From the NCBI RefSeq assembly GCF_026012015.1, contig NZ_BRXR01000001.1, positions 3,508,728 through 3,572,727 of the forward strand: a DNA stretch of 64,000 nucleotides. Direction: 5' to 3'. Both the position numbers and the translations under genes were made by a program. Below the pieces are notes generated by a model, which did not search any database, was not told the DNA's origin, and worked only from the letters and a program-made list of their open reading frames with translations. Source of the stretch: Clostridium omnivorum (GTDB taxonomy: Bacteria; Bacillota; Clostridia; Clostridiales; Clostridiaceae). The first letter of the stretch is position 1, and each line of letters begins with the position of its first letter. Of this stretch, positions 48,912-57,848 are shown in pieces.

Positions 48912-49916
48912 ATGAAGAAATTAATTAATAAACCAGAAGATTTTGCAAGAGAGACTATAGAAGGTATTATAGCAGCACATAGCGACAGCTTAAAAATGGT
49001 AAACGATAATTTTAGATGCATAGTAAGAGCTGATGAAAAGAAGCCAGGTAAGGTAGCTATAGCTACAGGGGGTGGCTCAGGCCACCTTCCAACCTTCCTT
49101 GGATATGTTGGATATGGATTAGCAGATGGAGTAACTGTAGGAAATGTTTTTGCATCACCAAGCGCAGAATGCATGTATGAAGTAGACAAAGCTATAGATA
49201 ATGGAGCAGGAGTGCTTCACCTATATGGTAATTACGGTGGAGACATAATGAACTTTGGTATGGCTAAGGATATGGCAGAAATGGATGATATAGAAGTTGA
49301 AGAAGTGCTTGTAACAGATGATGTAGCTTCAGCTCCTAAGGGAAAGGAAGCAAATAGAAGAGGAGTCGCTGGTTTATTCTATGCATACAAAATAGCAGGA
49401 GCCTCTGCAGAAAAGATGCATAATTTACAAGAAGTAAAAAGACTAGCGCAAAAGGCAGTAGACAATACAAGAACTATGGGTGTTGCTCTTACTCCATGTA
49501 TTGTTCCAGAAGTAGGAAAGGCTACCTTCTCCATAGGTGAAAATGAAATGGAAATAGGTATGGGAATCCATGGAGAACCTGGAATTAAGAGAAGTGAACT
49601 TAAGCCAGTAGATGAAGTTGTAGAAGTTATGCTAAATAAGATACTAGAAGACATGACATTTGAAAAGGGCTGCAGTGTTTCAATATTAGTAAATGGCTTA
49701 GGTGCTACACCAAAGGAAGAGCTATATATTGCTTATAAAAAGGCACACAGTATATTAGAGGAAAATGGTATAAAGGTGTATAGACCTTACATTGGAGAAT
49801 TTGCTACTTCACTTGAAATGGCGGGTATGTCTATAACCTTATTAAAGCTAGATAGTGAATTAAAAGAATTATTAGATTGCAATGCTTACTCACCATTTTT
49901 CCAACAATTTAGATAA
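48912..49916 (+). CDS. dhaK: Dihydroxyacetone kinase subunit DhaK
   Basis: 334 residues, four bases after the aldolase stop. Substrate-binding H220 in GMGIHGEPG forms the covalent hemiaminal with dihydroxyacetone. GGGSGHLPTFLGYVGYGLADGVTVGNVFASP and NYGGDIMNFGMAKDMA are typical DhaK motifs. It works with DhaL next to it. A DhaM phosphotransferase is not in the operon, so the phosphate donor is either ATP-bound DhaL alone, a DhaM elsewhere, or the operon's own PTS proteins. Confidence 0.95.
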   Translation: MKKLINKPEDFARETIEGIIAAHSDSLKMVNDNFRCIVRADEKKPGKVAIATGGGSGHLPTFLGYVGYGLADGVTVGNVFASPSAECMYEVDKAIDNGAGVLHLYGNYGGDIMNFGMAKDMAEMDDIEVEEVLVTDDVASAPKGKEANRRGVAGLFYAYKIAGASAEKMHNLQEVKRLAQKAVDNTRTMGVALTPCIVPEVGKATFSIGENEMEIGMGIHGEPGIKRSELKPVDEVVEVMLNKILEDMTFEKGCSVSILVNGLGATPKEELYIAYKKAHSILEENGIKVYRPYIGEFATSLEMAGMSITLLKLDSELKELLDCNAYSPFFQQFR

Positions 49917-49933
49917 GCATAGGAGGTTAAAGC

Positions 49934-50566
49934 ATGGAAGCAATAAAAAAACCATTTGTTAAAGATATATTAGGAAGCATAGTAAATGCAATGAATGAAG
50001 CAAAGGATTACCTTACAGAATTAGATTCAGCTATGGGAGACGGTGACTTAGGTTTAACTATGACTAACGGTTTTGGCTGCCTTTACAATGAATTTGATAA
50101 AATTGAAGCTACTGATATGGGCAATGTACTAATGAAGCTTGGAATGACTATGAATACAAATGTTCCATCCACTATGGGAACTTTGATATCCATATGCCTT
50201 ATAAAAGGAGCAAAAGAAGCTAAAGGCAAAGAGGAGTTAACCCTTGAGAATTTAGCAGCTGTAGGTAGAGCAGCAGTAAAAGGAGTAATGGAAAAAGGAA
50301 AGACAAATCTAGGGGATAAAACCATGCTGGATGCCTTGAATCCTGCAGTAGAAGCTCTAGCTGAAGCTTCAAAAGAAGGGCTTAGCTTAAAGGAAGCCTT
50401 TGAAAAAGCATATAAAGCTGCTGAAGCTGGAGTAGAATATACAAAACAATTAAAGTCAGTGCACGGAAGAGCAGCTTATTATGGAGAAAAATCGCTAGGA
50501 AGACCAGACTCTGGAGCTGTAGCTGTAATGCATATATTTAAAGGAATAAGTATGAGTTTTAAATAA
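49934..50566 (+). CDS. dhaL: Dihydroxyacetone kinase subunit DhaL
   Basis: 210 residues, start after TAGGAGG. The nucleotide-binding aspartates lie in ELDSAMGDGDLG (D31, D36, D38); the His that normally follows D38 is Leu here. VPSTMGTLISICL and GRAAYYGEKSLGRPDSGAVAVM complete the DhaL fold. It holds ADP or ATP for the reaction with DhaK. The Leu substitution may alter the phosphoryl-donor interaction. Last gene of the sigma-54 operon, with a strong terminator after it. Confidence 0.93.
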   Translation: MEAIKKPFVKDILGSIVNAMNEAKDYLTELDSAMGDGDLGLTMTNGFGCLYNEFDKIEATDMGNVLMKLGMTMNTNVPSTMGTLISICLIKGAKEAKGKEELTLENLAAVGRAAVKGVMEKGKTNLGDKTMLDALNPAVEALAEASKEGLSLKEAFEKAYKAAEAGVEYTKQLKSVHGRAAYYGEKSLGRPDSGAVAVMHIFKGISMSFK

Positions 50567-50576
50567 TAAAAATTAT

Positions 50577-50609
50577 AAAAAAGTGTACCAATTTTGGTGC
50601 ACTTTTTTT
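50577..50609 (+). terminator. Terminator of PTS/aldolase/DhaKL operon
   Basis: AAAAAAGTGTACCAA pairs with TTGGTGCACTTTTTT, one mismatch, with a seven-T tail. Confidence 0.9.
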
Positions 50610-50661
50610 GTATCTAAAGAGAAAGGTAAAAAATACAAGTTAATATATTTTATAAATATTG

Positions 50662-50690
50662 TTGACAAGAACACTCGGATATTATATCAT
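50662..50690 (+). promoter_or_regulatory. Sigma-A promoter of T-box operon
   Basis: TTGACA (50662-50667), a 17-bp spacer and TATCAT (50685-50690), just before the T-box leader. Confidence 0.8.
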
Positions 50691-50696
50691 GTTACC

Positions 50697-50985
50697 ATGA
50701 TGAAAACAAAAATGCTGTGATAAGAAATAGTAACATAGGCTAAGCTGACAGAGAGAAATCCTCATAGCTGAAAGGGATTTTGAGTGTAACTTATGTGAAT
50801 GCGTCTTTGAGCACTGCTTCGAAATTAAAGTAGACGGCAGCGGGTACGCACGTTAAAGCGTTATGGTATGTATGTACCAGAATTAATGAGATAATATGAT
50901 GTTTTTTTGTCATATTAATTAGAGTGGAACCGCGGAATATAACTTCTGCCTCTATGTTTTTAGAGGCAGGAGTTTTTTGTTTTTA
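50697..50985 (+). ncRNA. T-box leader, probably cysteine-specific
   Basis: The T-box motif AGAGTGGAACCGCGG (50921-50935) is followed by a terminator stem, AACTTCTGCCTCT (50941-50953) with AGAGGCAGGAGTT (50962-50974), and a T-tract. Stem I contains GAA-TGC-GTC near 50796-50804, where GAA normally precedes the specifier codon; TGC specifies cysteine. The regulated genes, a transsulfuration enzyme and a cystine-type importer, agree. Uncharged tRNA-Cys should stabilise the antiterminator. The codon assignment was read by eye and should be checked by folding. Confidence 0.88.
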
Positions 50986-51058
50986 GTCCAGATTTTTTCT
51001 TTTCATCGTATGCTTAGAAATAAGATTCTGTAGCAAGAAAAAAATAAGGAGGACAAAC

Positions 51059-52204
51059 ATGAAAGTTGAATCATTACTAATTCATGGAGGAGTTGATGGA
51101 GACAAAAGTACTGGTGCTGTAAATGTGCCAATTTATCAAACTTCTACTTACAAGCAGCCTAAATTTGGAGTTAATACAGGCTACGAATATTCAAGAACAG
51201 GAAATCCTACAAGAGAAGCTCTTGAAAAGCTTATTTCAGATTTAGAGGGTGGATATGCCGGATTTGCTTTTGGTTCAGGAATGGCTGCAACTACAGCGGT
51301 ATTGTCACTATTTAATTCGGGTGATAAAATCCTTATTCCAAATAATTTATATGGTGGAACCTTTAGAGTAATAGACAAGGTGTTCAAGAATTTTGGGATA
51401 AGCTATGGAATAGTTGATACTTCAAAATTAGATGAAGTAAGAAGTGCAGTAGATGATAATGTAAAGGCCATTTTTATAGAAACTCCTACAAATCCACTGA
51501 TGGATATAACAGATATTGAAGGAGTTGCAAAAATAGCAAAGGAAAATAATCTTTACACAATAGTTGACAACACTTTTATGACACCATATCTTCAAAAACC
51601 AATTTCTCTAGGAGCAGATATAGTTATTCACAGTGCAACAAAGTACCTAGGTGGGCATAGCGATGTAGTTTCAGGGCTTGTAGTTGTAAACAGTGAACAA
51701 TTAGCTGAGAGACTTCACTTTATACAAAATTCAACAGGAGGAGTACTTGCACCATTTGATTCTTTCCTTTTGATAAGAGGAATAAAGACTTTAGCAGTAA
51801 GAATGGACAGGCATATTTTAAATGCTAAAATAGTTGCTGAATTTTTAAGTACTAGAGAGGAAATAGAAAAAATTTATTACCCAGGTTTTGTGAGTCATCC
51901 AGGTCATGGGATACAAGGGACACAAGCCAAAGGCTTTGGAGGGATGATATCCTTTGTGTTAAAGGATGGTTATGATTATAAAAAATTCCTTGAAAGTCTT
52001 GAACTTATAACCTTTGGAGAAAGCCTTGGGGGAGTAGAATCACTTGTATGCCATCCAGCTTCAATGACTCATGCAGCACTACCTTATGAATTAAGACAAA
52101 AGGTTGGCATTGTTGATAATTTAATCAGATTGTCTGTAGGTATAGAAAGTACAGATGACATAATAGAAGATATTGAAAATGCATTAGAAAAAATCAAAAG
52201 ATAA
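51059..52204 (+). CDS. Cystathionine gamma-synthase/gamma-lyase family enzyme
   Basis: 381 residues, start after AAGGAGGAC. PLP-dependent transsulfuration fold: YSRTGNPTREALEKLISDLEGG, AFGSGMAATTAVLSLF, ETPTNPLMDITD, and the PLP lysine in IHSATKYLGGHSDVVSG. Cys, CGL or CGS activity cannot be told apart by motif. Because the leader looks cysteine-specific and a cystine importer follows, a cystathionine gamma-lyase-type role in cysteine supply (reverse transsulfuration) is most likely, but a MetB-type synthase is possible. Confidence 0.9.
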   Translation: MKVESLLIHGGVDGDKSTGAVNVPIYQTSTYKQPKFGVNTGYEYSRTGNPTREALEKLISDLEGGYAGFAFGSGMAATTAVLSLFNSGDKILIPNNLYGGTFRVIDKVFKNFGISYGIVDTSKLDEVRSAVDDNVKAIFIETPTNPLMDITDIEGVAKIAKENNLYTIVDNTFMTPYLQKPISLGADIVIHSATKYLGGHSDVVSGLVVVNSEQLAERLHFIQNSTGGVLAPFDSFLLIRGIKTLAVRMDRHILNAKIVAEFLSTREEIEKIYYPGFVSHPGHGIQGTQAKGFGGMISFVLKDGYDYKKFLESLELITFGESLGGVESLVCHPASMTHAALPYELRQKVGIVDNLIRLSVGIESTDDIIEDIENALEKIKR

Positions 52205-52225
52205 TAGAAAATTGGAGGAAATATC

Positions 52226-53035
52226 ATGAAAAAAAGAAACATATTTATCAGTACTGTATTAGCAATAACTTTAGTGGCAGGTTTAGCAGGCTGCTCCACA
52301 AAAAACAACTCAAATACACAAGCTGCTTCTAAGAATTTATTAGAAACAGTAAAGAGTCAAGGTAAAATTCTTATAGGCACAGAAGGAACTTATGCACCAT
52401 TTACTTTTCATGACAAGGATGGAAAGCTAACTGGTTTTGATGTAGATATAGCCGGTGAAGTTGCAAAACGACTAGGAGTTAAAGCTGAGTTTGTTGAAAC
52501 AAAATGGGATGGAATGTTTGCAGGGCTTGATGCTAAGAGATTTGACATGATTGTAAATGAAGTAGGAATAAGACCAGATAGACAAGAAAAGTATGATTTT
52601 TCAGACCCATATATTGCTTCAAGAGGAGTACTTGTTGTTGCTAAGGACAACAATAGCATTACAAAGTTTGAGGATTTAAAAGGCAAGAAGGCTGCACAAT
52701 CGCTAACAAGTAATTATGCTGATATAGCAAAGAAAAATGGAGCAGAAATAGTAAACTCAGAAGGCTTTAATCAATCCATTGATTTACTTCTTGCAAAAAG
52801 AGCAGATGCTACTATAAATGACAGTTTATCTTACTATGACTTATTAAAGCAAAAGCCAGATGTTGCTGTTAAAATAGCAGCACAGCAAAGCAATGCTTCT
52901 TCCAGTGGAATAATGTTTAGAAAAGACAATAAGGAATTAGTGGCAGCAGTGAATAAAGCATTAGCAGATATGAAGACAGATGGAACTTATGAAACTATTT
53001 CTAAGAAATGGTTTGGAGTTGACGTTTCAAAATAA
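52226..53035 (+). CDS. Cystine-type ABC transporter, substrate-binding lipoprotein
   Basis: 269 residues, start after TTGGAGGAAAT. Signal peptide with lipobox LAGC (C23). Family 3 binding protein: GTEGTYAPFTFHDKDGKLTGFDVDIAGEVAKRLGVKAEFVETKWDGMFAGLDAKRFDMIVNEVGIRPDRQEKYDFSDPYI. The order of enzyme, binding protein, permease and ATPase in a T-box-Cys operon fits a TcyA-like cystine (or related sulphur amino acid) uptake system. Ligand residues not verified. Confidence 0.92.
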   Translation: MKKRNIFISTVLAITLVAGLAGCSTKNNSNTQAASKNLLETVKSQGKILIGTEGTYAPFTFHDKDGKLTGFDVDIAGEVAKRLGVKAEFVETKWDGMFAGLDAKRFDMIVNEVGIRPDRQEKYDFSDPYIASRGVLVVAKDNNSITKFEDLKGKKAAQSLTSNYADIAKKNGAEIVNSEGFNQSIDLLLAKRADATINDSLSYYDLLKQKPDVAVKIAAQQSNASSSGIMFRKDNKELVAAVNKALADMKTDGTYETISKKWFGVDVSK

Positions 53036-53052
53036 ATAGATGTGGTGATTAT

Positions 53053-53736
53053 ATGAATTTTGATGATAAAACTATAAGACTAATACAAATAGCAACAGAT
53101 TCATTTTGGCCTATGTTAAAGGCAGGTCTGGCTTTTACTGTTCCAGTAGCACTTATTTCATTTGCACTTGGACTTATTGTTGGACTAATAACTGCGCTAG
53201 CCAGAATATCAAAGGTAAAGCCTTTGATTTCAATTGCAAAGTTTTATGTATGGATAATTAGAGGAACTCCTCTTTTGGTGCAGCTATTTATAATTTTCTA
53301 TGGCCTAGCAAAAGTTAATATTATACTAGATCCACTTGTAGCAGCTATTATTGGTTTTACAATAAATGTAGGAGCATACAGTTCTGAAGTTATAAGAGCA
53401 GCAATCTTATCCATACCAAAAGGTCAATGGGAGGCAGCAGCATCAATTGGAATGACTCATACTCAAACCTTAAGGAGAGTTGTTCTGCCTCAGGCTGCTA
53501 GAGTTTCAATACCTCCACTTTTTAATTCCTTTATAAGCCTTATAAAGGATACCTCGTTAGCAGCTTCAATAACTTTAACTGAAATGTTTCAAGTGGCACA
53601 AAGGGTAACTGCTACTACTTACGAACCTCTTTTACTTTATGTCGAAGTAGCTATTATTTATCTAATGTTCTGTACGGTTTTAAGTGCTGTACAAAGCAGG
53701 GTTGAAAATAAGCTTGATAGATTTACAGCTAGATAG
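53053..53736 (+). CDS. Cystine-type ABC transporter permease
   Basis: 227 residues, start after GTGGTGATT. HisM-type permease with five hydrophobic helices: PVALISFALGLIVGLITALARISKV, YVWIIRGTPLLVQLFIIFYGLAK, and the EAA loop WEAAASIGMTHTQTLRRVVLPQAARVSIPPLFNSFISLIKDTSLAASITL. It forms the channel of the importer with the flanking genes. Coupled to the binding protein by an 18-base spacer. Confidence 0.93.
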   Translation: MNFDDKTIRLIQIATDSFWPMLKAGLAFTVPVALISFALGLIVGLITALARISKVKPLISIAKFYVWIIRGTPLLVQLFIIFYGLAKVNIILDPLVAAIIGFTINVGAYSSEVIRAAILSIPKGQWEAAASIGMTHTQTLRRVVLPQAARVSIPPLFNSFISLIKDTSLAASITLTEMFQVAQRVTATTYEPLLLYVEVAIIYLMFCTVLSAVQSRVENKLDRFTAR

Positions 53737-53748
53737 GAGGGGAAATAA

Positions 53749-54489
53749 GTGATTTCAATTAAAGGCTTATATAAAAGTTTTGGTGATAACACTATTTTAA
53801 AGAATATTGATTTAGAAGTTAATAAAGGTGAAACTACTGTGGTTATAGGCCCTTCAGGTTCGGGTAAAACAACTCTTTTAAGATGTATGAATTTACTTGA
53901 GACTCCTGACAGCGGAATTATAAAGATAGGACAAAATGAACTACGCTTCGATGGAAAATCAAAATTAAAGCAAAATGATATTATTACGCTAAGAAAGAAC
54001 ACAGGTATGGTGTTTCAAGGCTTTCACCTTTTTCCTCACAAAACTGTTGTGGAAAACATTATGGAAGGTCAGGTAACTGTTTTAAAAAGATCCAAAAAGG
54101 AAGCCTATGAAAAAGCCATGGTTTTACTTGAAAAGGTTGATCTGTCACATAAAAAAGATAGTTATCCTCATGAACTTTCAGGAGGCCAGCAGCAGAGAGT
54201 TGCTATTGCACGGGCAATGGCAATGGACCCTGAAGTTCTCCTGTTTGATGAACCTACTTCTGCCCTAGATCCAGAATTAGCAGCTGAGGTTACTAAGGTA
54301 ATGAAGGAGTTATCAAAGGAAGGAATGACCATGGTAGTAGTAACCCATAAAATGAGTTTTGCTAAGGAAGCAGCTCACAAGGTGATTTTTATGGATCAAG
54401 GTTTAATTGTTGAAGCTGGTACACCTGAGCAGGTATTTGAGAATACAAGTAATGAACGTTTAAAGCAGTTTTTAAGCATAATAGACTAG
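53749..54489 (+). CDS. Cystine-type ABC transporter ATP-binding protein
   Basis: 246 residues from GTG 53749, preceded by AGGAGGGG. Walker [11 protein letters not shown]-loop [13 protein letters not shown], signature [17 protein letters not shown], Walker [15 protein letters not shown]-loop VTHKM. TcyC/GlnQ-type ATPase that drives uptake. Last gene of the T-box operon, followed by a terminator. Confidence 0.95.
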   Translation: MISIKGLYKSFGDNTILKNIDLEVNKGETTVVIGPSGSGKTTLLRCMNLLETPDSGIIKIGQNELRFDGKSKLKQNDIITLRKNTGMVFQGFHLFPHKTVVENIMEGQVTVLKRSKKEAYEKAMVLLEKVDLSHKKDSYPHELSGGQQQRVAIARAMAMDPEVLLFDEPTSALDPELAAEVTKVMKELSKEGMTMVVVTHKMSFAKEAAHKVIFMDQGLIVEAGTPEQVFENTSNERLKQFLSIID

Positions 54490-54495
54490 CACACA

Positions 54496-54524
54496 ATAAA
54501 GGAAGTTAGCACAACTTCCTTTAT
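54496..54524 (+). terminator. Terminator of T-box operon
   Basis: ATAAAGGAAGTT/AACTTCCTTTAT stem with five-base loop and TTTTTAT tail. Confidence 0.9.
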
Positions 54525-54619
54525 TTTTATGGCATAATATGGTATATTTGTTTGAAAGATGATTAATTCTAAAGTGTAGATAATAATGAATTTAATTATA
54601 TTTTACGGGGGAATGAGAT

Positions 54620-55408
54620 ATGGATGAACTTAAATATTTGACAGAGTATTATAGCAATTATGATGAAGAGGGGCGCCTTGCATCTAAACATGGTCAAGTT
54701 GAATTTCTTACCACAATGAAGTATATAAATAAGTACATAAAAAAAGGAATGCGTATTTTAGAAGTAGGTGCTGGAACAGGCAGATATTCACTTTCACTTG
54801 CTGAAAAAGGATTTCGAGTTGATGCAATTGAACTTATCCAACATAATATTGATATTCTTAAGAGCAAAATTAAGGAAAACTGCAATATAGATGTTAGACA
54901 AGGCAATGCCATAGATTTGTCATGTTATAATGATGAAACCTTTGATATTACATTAGTGCTTGGCCCTTTGTACCATCTGTTTGATGAAAATGAAAAAAAG
55001 CAAGCCATTAGTGAGGCTATCAGAGTTACAAAAAAAGGTGGAGTAGTATTTGTTTCATATTGTATGAATGAAGCAACAATCATAGGGTGGGGATTTGGAA
55101 AAGGCAATATTCTGGACGCTATTCAAACTGGTATTGTTGATAAGGATACATATAAATGTTTATCTAATCCATCTTTACTTTTTGAAATGTATCGCAAAGA
55201 AGAAATTGAACAGCTAATGAAAGAATATGATGTTGAACATCTTCATTTTGTCGCAACTGATTTAGCAACAAATTATATGAGGGGTATAATTGATGCAATG
55301 GATGAAAAAATGTTTGAAACCTATTTGAAATACCATTTTTCTATATGCGAGCGTTCTGATTTAGTTGGGATAACTCACCACAGCTTAGACATTTTTAGAA
55401 AGAAGTGA
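54620..55408 (+). CDS. Class I SAM-dependent methyltransferase
   Basis: 262 residues, start after ACGGGGGAATG. Motif I is MRILEVGAGTGRYSLSLAEKG at about residues 42-62, then the acidic VDAIELI (motif II) and the LVLGPLYHLFDENEK segment (a proline-containing post-motif typical of UbiE-like small-molecule methyltransferases), followed by IRVTKKGGVVFVSYCM. Acceptor unknown. Monocistronic between the T-box operon and an AraC regulator. Not closely similar to the other methyltransferase in this window. Confidence 0.88.
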   Translation: MDELKYLTEYYSNYDEEGRLASKHGQVEFLTTMKYINKYIKKGMRILEVGAGTGRYSLSLAEKGFRVDAIELIQHNIDILKSKIKENCNIDVRQGNAIDLSCYNDETFDITLVLGPLYHLFDENEKKQAISEAIRVTKKGGVVFVSYCMNEATIIGWGFGKGNILDAIQTGIVDKDTYKCLSNPSLLFEMYRKEEIEQLMKEYDVEHLHFVATDLATNYMRGIIDAMDEKMFETYLKYHFSICERSDLVGITHHSLDIFRKK

Positions 55409-55608
55409 TAAATAAGCAGTTCAAAAACATTCTTAAAAATTAAGCAATGCTATTTAATATAAGGATATAACATATTTTAGCCTAATTTAATTTGTATATT
55501 TAATAAAAAATCTTCTTATAAAATACTATAAATAAGACATCTAAAAGTCAAAAAGACAAAACTTACTCCATAGTTATAAGTTAGAATGAATATTGTAGGG
55601 GTGAGAAT

Positions 55609-56502
55609 ATGAACTATATAGCAAATATGCAGCATGCTATCGATTTTATTAACACTAATGTCAATAATGAGCTCAATCTTGATGATATTGCAAGGCAAGC
55701 TTATATGTCCAGATCATACTTTTCCAAAATTTTTCGTATTATTACCGGTTATTCAGTGAAGGAGTATGTAACAGCATATAGATTATACCTTGCAGCACAA
55801 GATTTATTGATTACGGATAAGAAAATTATAGACATTGCATTTGAATATGGGTTCAATTCGCAGCAGACCTTCACAAAGGCATTTGTAAAAGCTTATGGAA
55901 AGCCTCCGGGAAATTTTAGGATGACAAAAACACTACTGATGCCTTTGAAACAGTTAAATTTATATTTTGATGGAGGTATGAATATGGACACCATTTTTAA
56001 CAATGTACAGTTTATCCAAAAAGAAGAATTCTATGTAGTGGGTATTGAGGTAAAAGTTGACTACAACAATAGCGGCCATAAATGTATAAGGGAATTATGG
56101 GACAGATGGATCAAAGAAAAAATATATGAAAAGATACCTAATGCTGTTAATTTTCCTACAACAATGGGCATGACAGAGGATACAACTAAAGAAGATATGG
56201 CAATATATCGTATTTGTATGGAGGTTACAAACTTAGATAATATTCCGGAGGGGCTTATTGGAAAGGTCATGCCTAAAACTACTTATGCGGTATTTAGGTT
56301 AACCTTGGACAAATTAGTATCAGGCGAATTCTGGCAGTACTTCTATAAAAAGTGGCTTCCTGAAAGTGGATATGAGCAGCCTGGGGCTCTTTTGACACAA
56401 AGCGGTTGGCAGCAAACAAGTATGGCACAGATTGAAGTTTATAGCAACGTTACATGTGCAAAAGGTGAAGAAATAGAAATATATGCTCCTATTTTAAGAT
56501 AA
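55609..56502 (+). CDS. AraC-family regulator with GyrI-like effector domain
   Basis: 297 residues, start after TAGGGGTGAG. N-terminal ~100 residues are two AraC helix-turn-helix units (LNLDDIARQAYMSRSYFSKIFRIITGYSVKEYVTAYRLYLAAQDLL, then KIIDIAFEYGFNSQQTFTKAFVKAYGKPPGNFR). The C-terminal ~155 residues are a GyrI-like/Rob-type effector-binding domain (FYVVGIEVKV near the start, IYAPI at the end), which binds hydrophobic drugs or metabolites. It probably activates genes elsewhere, as no efflux gene adjoins. Strong terminator after it. Confidence 0.92.
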   Translation: MNYIANMQHAIDFINTNVNNELNLDDIARQAYMSRSYFSKIFRIITGYSVKEYVTAYRLYLAAQDLLITDKKIIDIAFEYGFNSQQTFTKAFVKAYGKPPGNFRMTKTLLMPLKQLNLYFDGGMNMDTIFNNVQFIQKEEFYVVGIEVKVDYNNSGHKCIRELWDRWIKEKIYEKIPNAVNFPTTMGMTEDTTKEDMAIYRICMEVTNLDNIPEGLIGKVMPKTTYAVFRLTLDKLVSGEFWQYFYKKWLPESGYEQPGALLTQSGWQQTSMAQIEVYSNVTCAKGEEIEIYAPILR

Positions 56503-56532
56503 ACAGAAGAATATATCACAGGATAACAAAAT

Positions 56533-56571
56533 TTAGGCATCAGATGGGGTTAAACTCAATTTGATGCCTAA
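56533..56571. terminator. Bidirectional terminator
   Basis: TTAGGCATCA (56533-56542) pairs with TGATGCCTAA (56562-56571), between the AraC gene and the broken acetyltransferase. T/A flanks on both sides. Confidence 0.75.
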
Positions 56572-56577
56572 ACTTTG

Positions 56578-57048
56578 TTATAATGATATTCTTTTCCTCC
56601 AGATTGTTGATGTCTTAAATGGACGCAAACCAATACTATAGTAGAATTGCTGTGAGGAACCGACTATAGCAGTTTTGGCGCCAAGTTCTCCTACCCGTTT
56701 AATACCTTCTAAAACTACCGCTTTACCTAAACCCATTTTTCTGTAATCCGGGTCTGTTGCTACAGGTTCTATTACTGCGTAACCAGCCTCAGCATCATAC
56801 CACATACCACAATAGGAAGCAAAATTACCATCTGGAGCAACAGCGGCTACCTTTAAATTTAAGTCCACATTAGGACGGAGCATTTCTTCCTTAAATGATA
56901 AATCAAGTTCTTCTGAAAATTTAAATTCACCTTGGCCGTCAAGTTCGTGATTAAAGCCTTTCCATAATACACGTATATACTGATAGGCATCAAAGGTTTC
57001 CTTAATAGTTGTAAGATGAAAGCCCTTATCCTTATAATAGCTTTCTAC
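56578..57048 (-). pseudogene. 5'-truncated GNAT acetyltransferase
   Basis: A minus-strand frame is open from 57048 to 56578 and encodes about 156 residues, ending in a GNAT C-terminal half (VIEPVATDPDYRKMGLGKAVVLEGIKRVGELGAKTAIVGSSQQFYYSIGLRPFKT, with the RKMGLG acetyl-CoA loop). The first ATG (56883) would cut into the conserved part. Directly upstream of the open region is TGA (57049-57051), and no start precedes it, so the N-terminal half is missing or separated by a stop. It looks like a decaying gene. Nothing else is recognised in the gap up to 57140. Confidence 0.6.
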
Positions 57049-57140
57049 TCACATATTTTTGAAATTATGGAGCGTATTATAAGGACATTGTACCATTATT
57101 TTCCTGAGTTATCAAAGATATTATAAAATTGTGTTATATG

Positions 57141-57827
57141 TTAAAAAGCTTGGTTCTGCTTAACGCTAGTAAATTCTAAATGTTTTTTTACAGCTTCTGA
57201 AGCTGCTGTGCAGTCATGAGTTTCTAAAGCTCTGCAGATTTCTTCGTGATGAACCTTAACTAAATCCTTATTAAAAGTGTGTATTTGAGAGTTTTCAATA
57301 TATTCTTCAATTAAGGAGGATAGTGAAAACATTATTGTTGATATCAAAAGGTTTCCAGATGCTTCTGCTATTTTATAATGAAATTGCTTATCTAAAAAGG
57401 CACTAGCTTCAACATTTTCGGTATTATTTAATTCGTCTGCTAATTTTTTAAGTTCAATTATTTGTGCATTTGTAATTTTTTTTGCTGCTATAGCTGCTGT
57501 TTCAGGCTCCAGTATTTTTCTAAGTTCTAAGATTTCTTCGGATTTGCTTCCAAGGAGCAAGAAAACAATAGATAATGGCTCCAGTAGAGAATTTTCTAAG
57601 TTATCATTGATAAAATTTCCTTCTCCATGCTTAGCTTCAACAAGTCCAAGGGTTTCTAAAGCTCTCAATGCCTCCCTAACAGAGGTTCTACTTACTTGAA
57701 GTTGATCTGATAGATCTCTTTCTGAGGGTAATTTATCACCTCTGTTTAATTTACCTTCTTTAACAAGCTGCTTTATTTGCTCCATTACTTTTTCATAGAT
57801 TTTTGTGTTTTTTATTGGATTTAACAT
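57141..57827 (-). CDS. GntR-family (FadR/FCD) regulator of lrgAB
   Basis: 228 residues from ATG 57827, nine bases after AAAGG; an ATG three codons upstream abuts the site. GntR HTH: KLNRGDKLPSERDLSDQLQVSRTSVREALRALETLGLVEAKHGEGNF, then an FCD ligand domain (LRKILEPETAAIAAKKITNAQIIELKKLADELN; FHYKIAEASGN; VKVHHEEICRALETHD with metal-binding His). It is the fourth gene of the lrgAB operon, and a TGGTCTGACCA dyad lies over the operon's start site. PdhR and LldR in this subfamily sense pyruvate or lactate, so a pyruvate-responsive repressor is plausible. Confidence 0.88.
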   Translation of the reverse strand: MLNPIKNTKIYEKVMEQIKQLVKEGKLNRGDKLPSERDLSDQLQVSRTSVREALRALETLGLVEAKHGEGNFINDNLENSLLEPLSIVFLLLGSKSEEILELRKILEPETAAIAAKKITNAQIIELKKLADELNNTENVEASAFLDKQFHYKIAEASGNLLISTIMFSLSSLIEEYIENSQIHTFNKDLVKVHHEEICRALETHDCTAASEAVKKHLEFTSVKQNQAF

Positions 57828-57848
57828 GCATTTCATCCTTTCAAGAAT

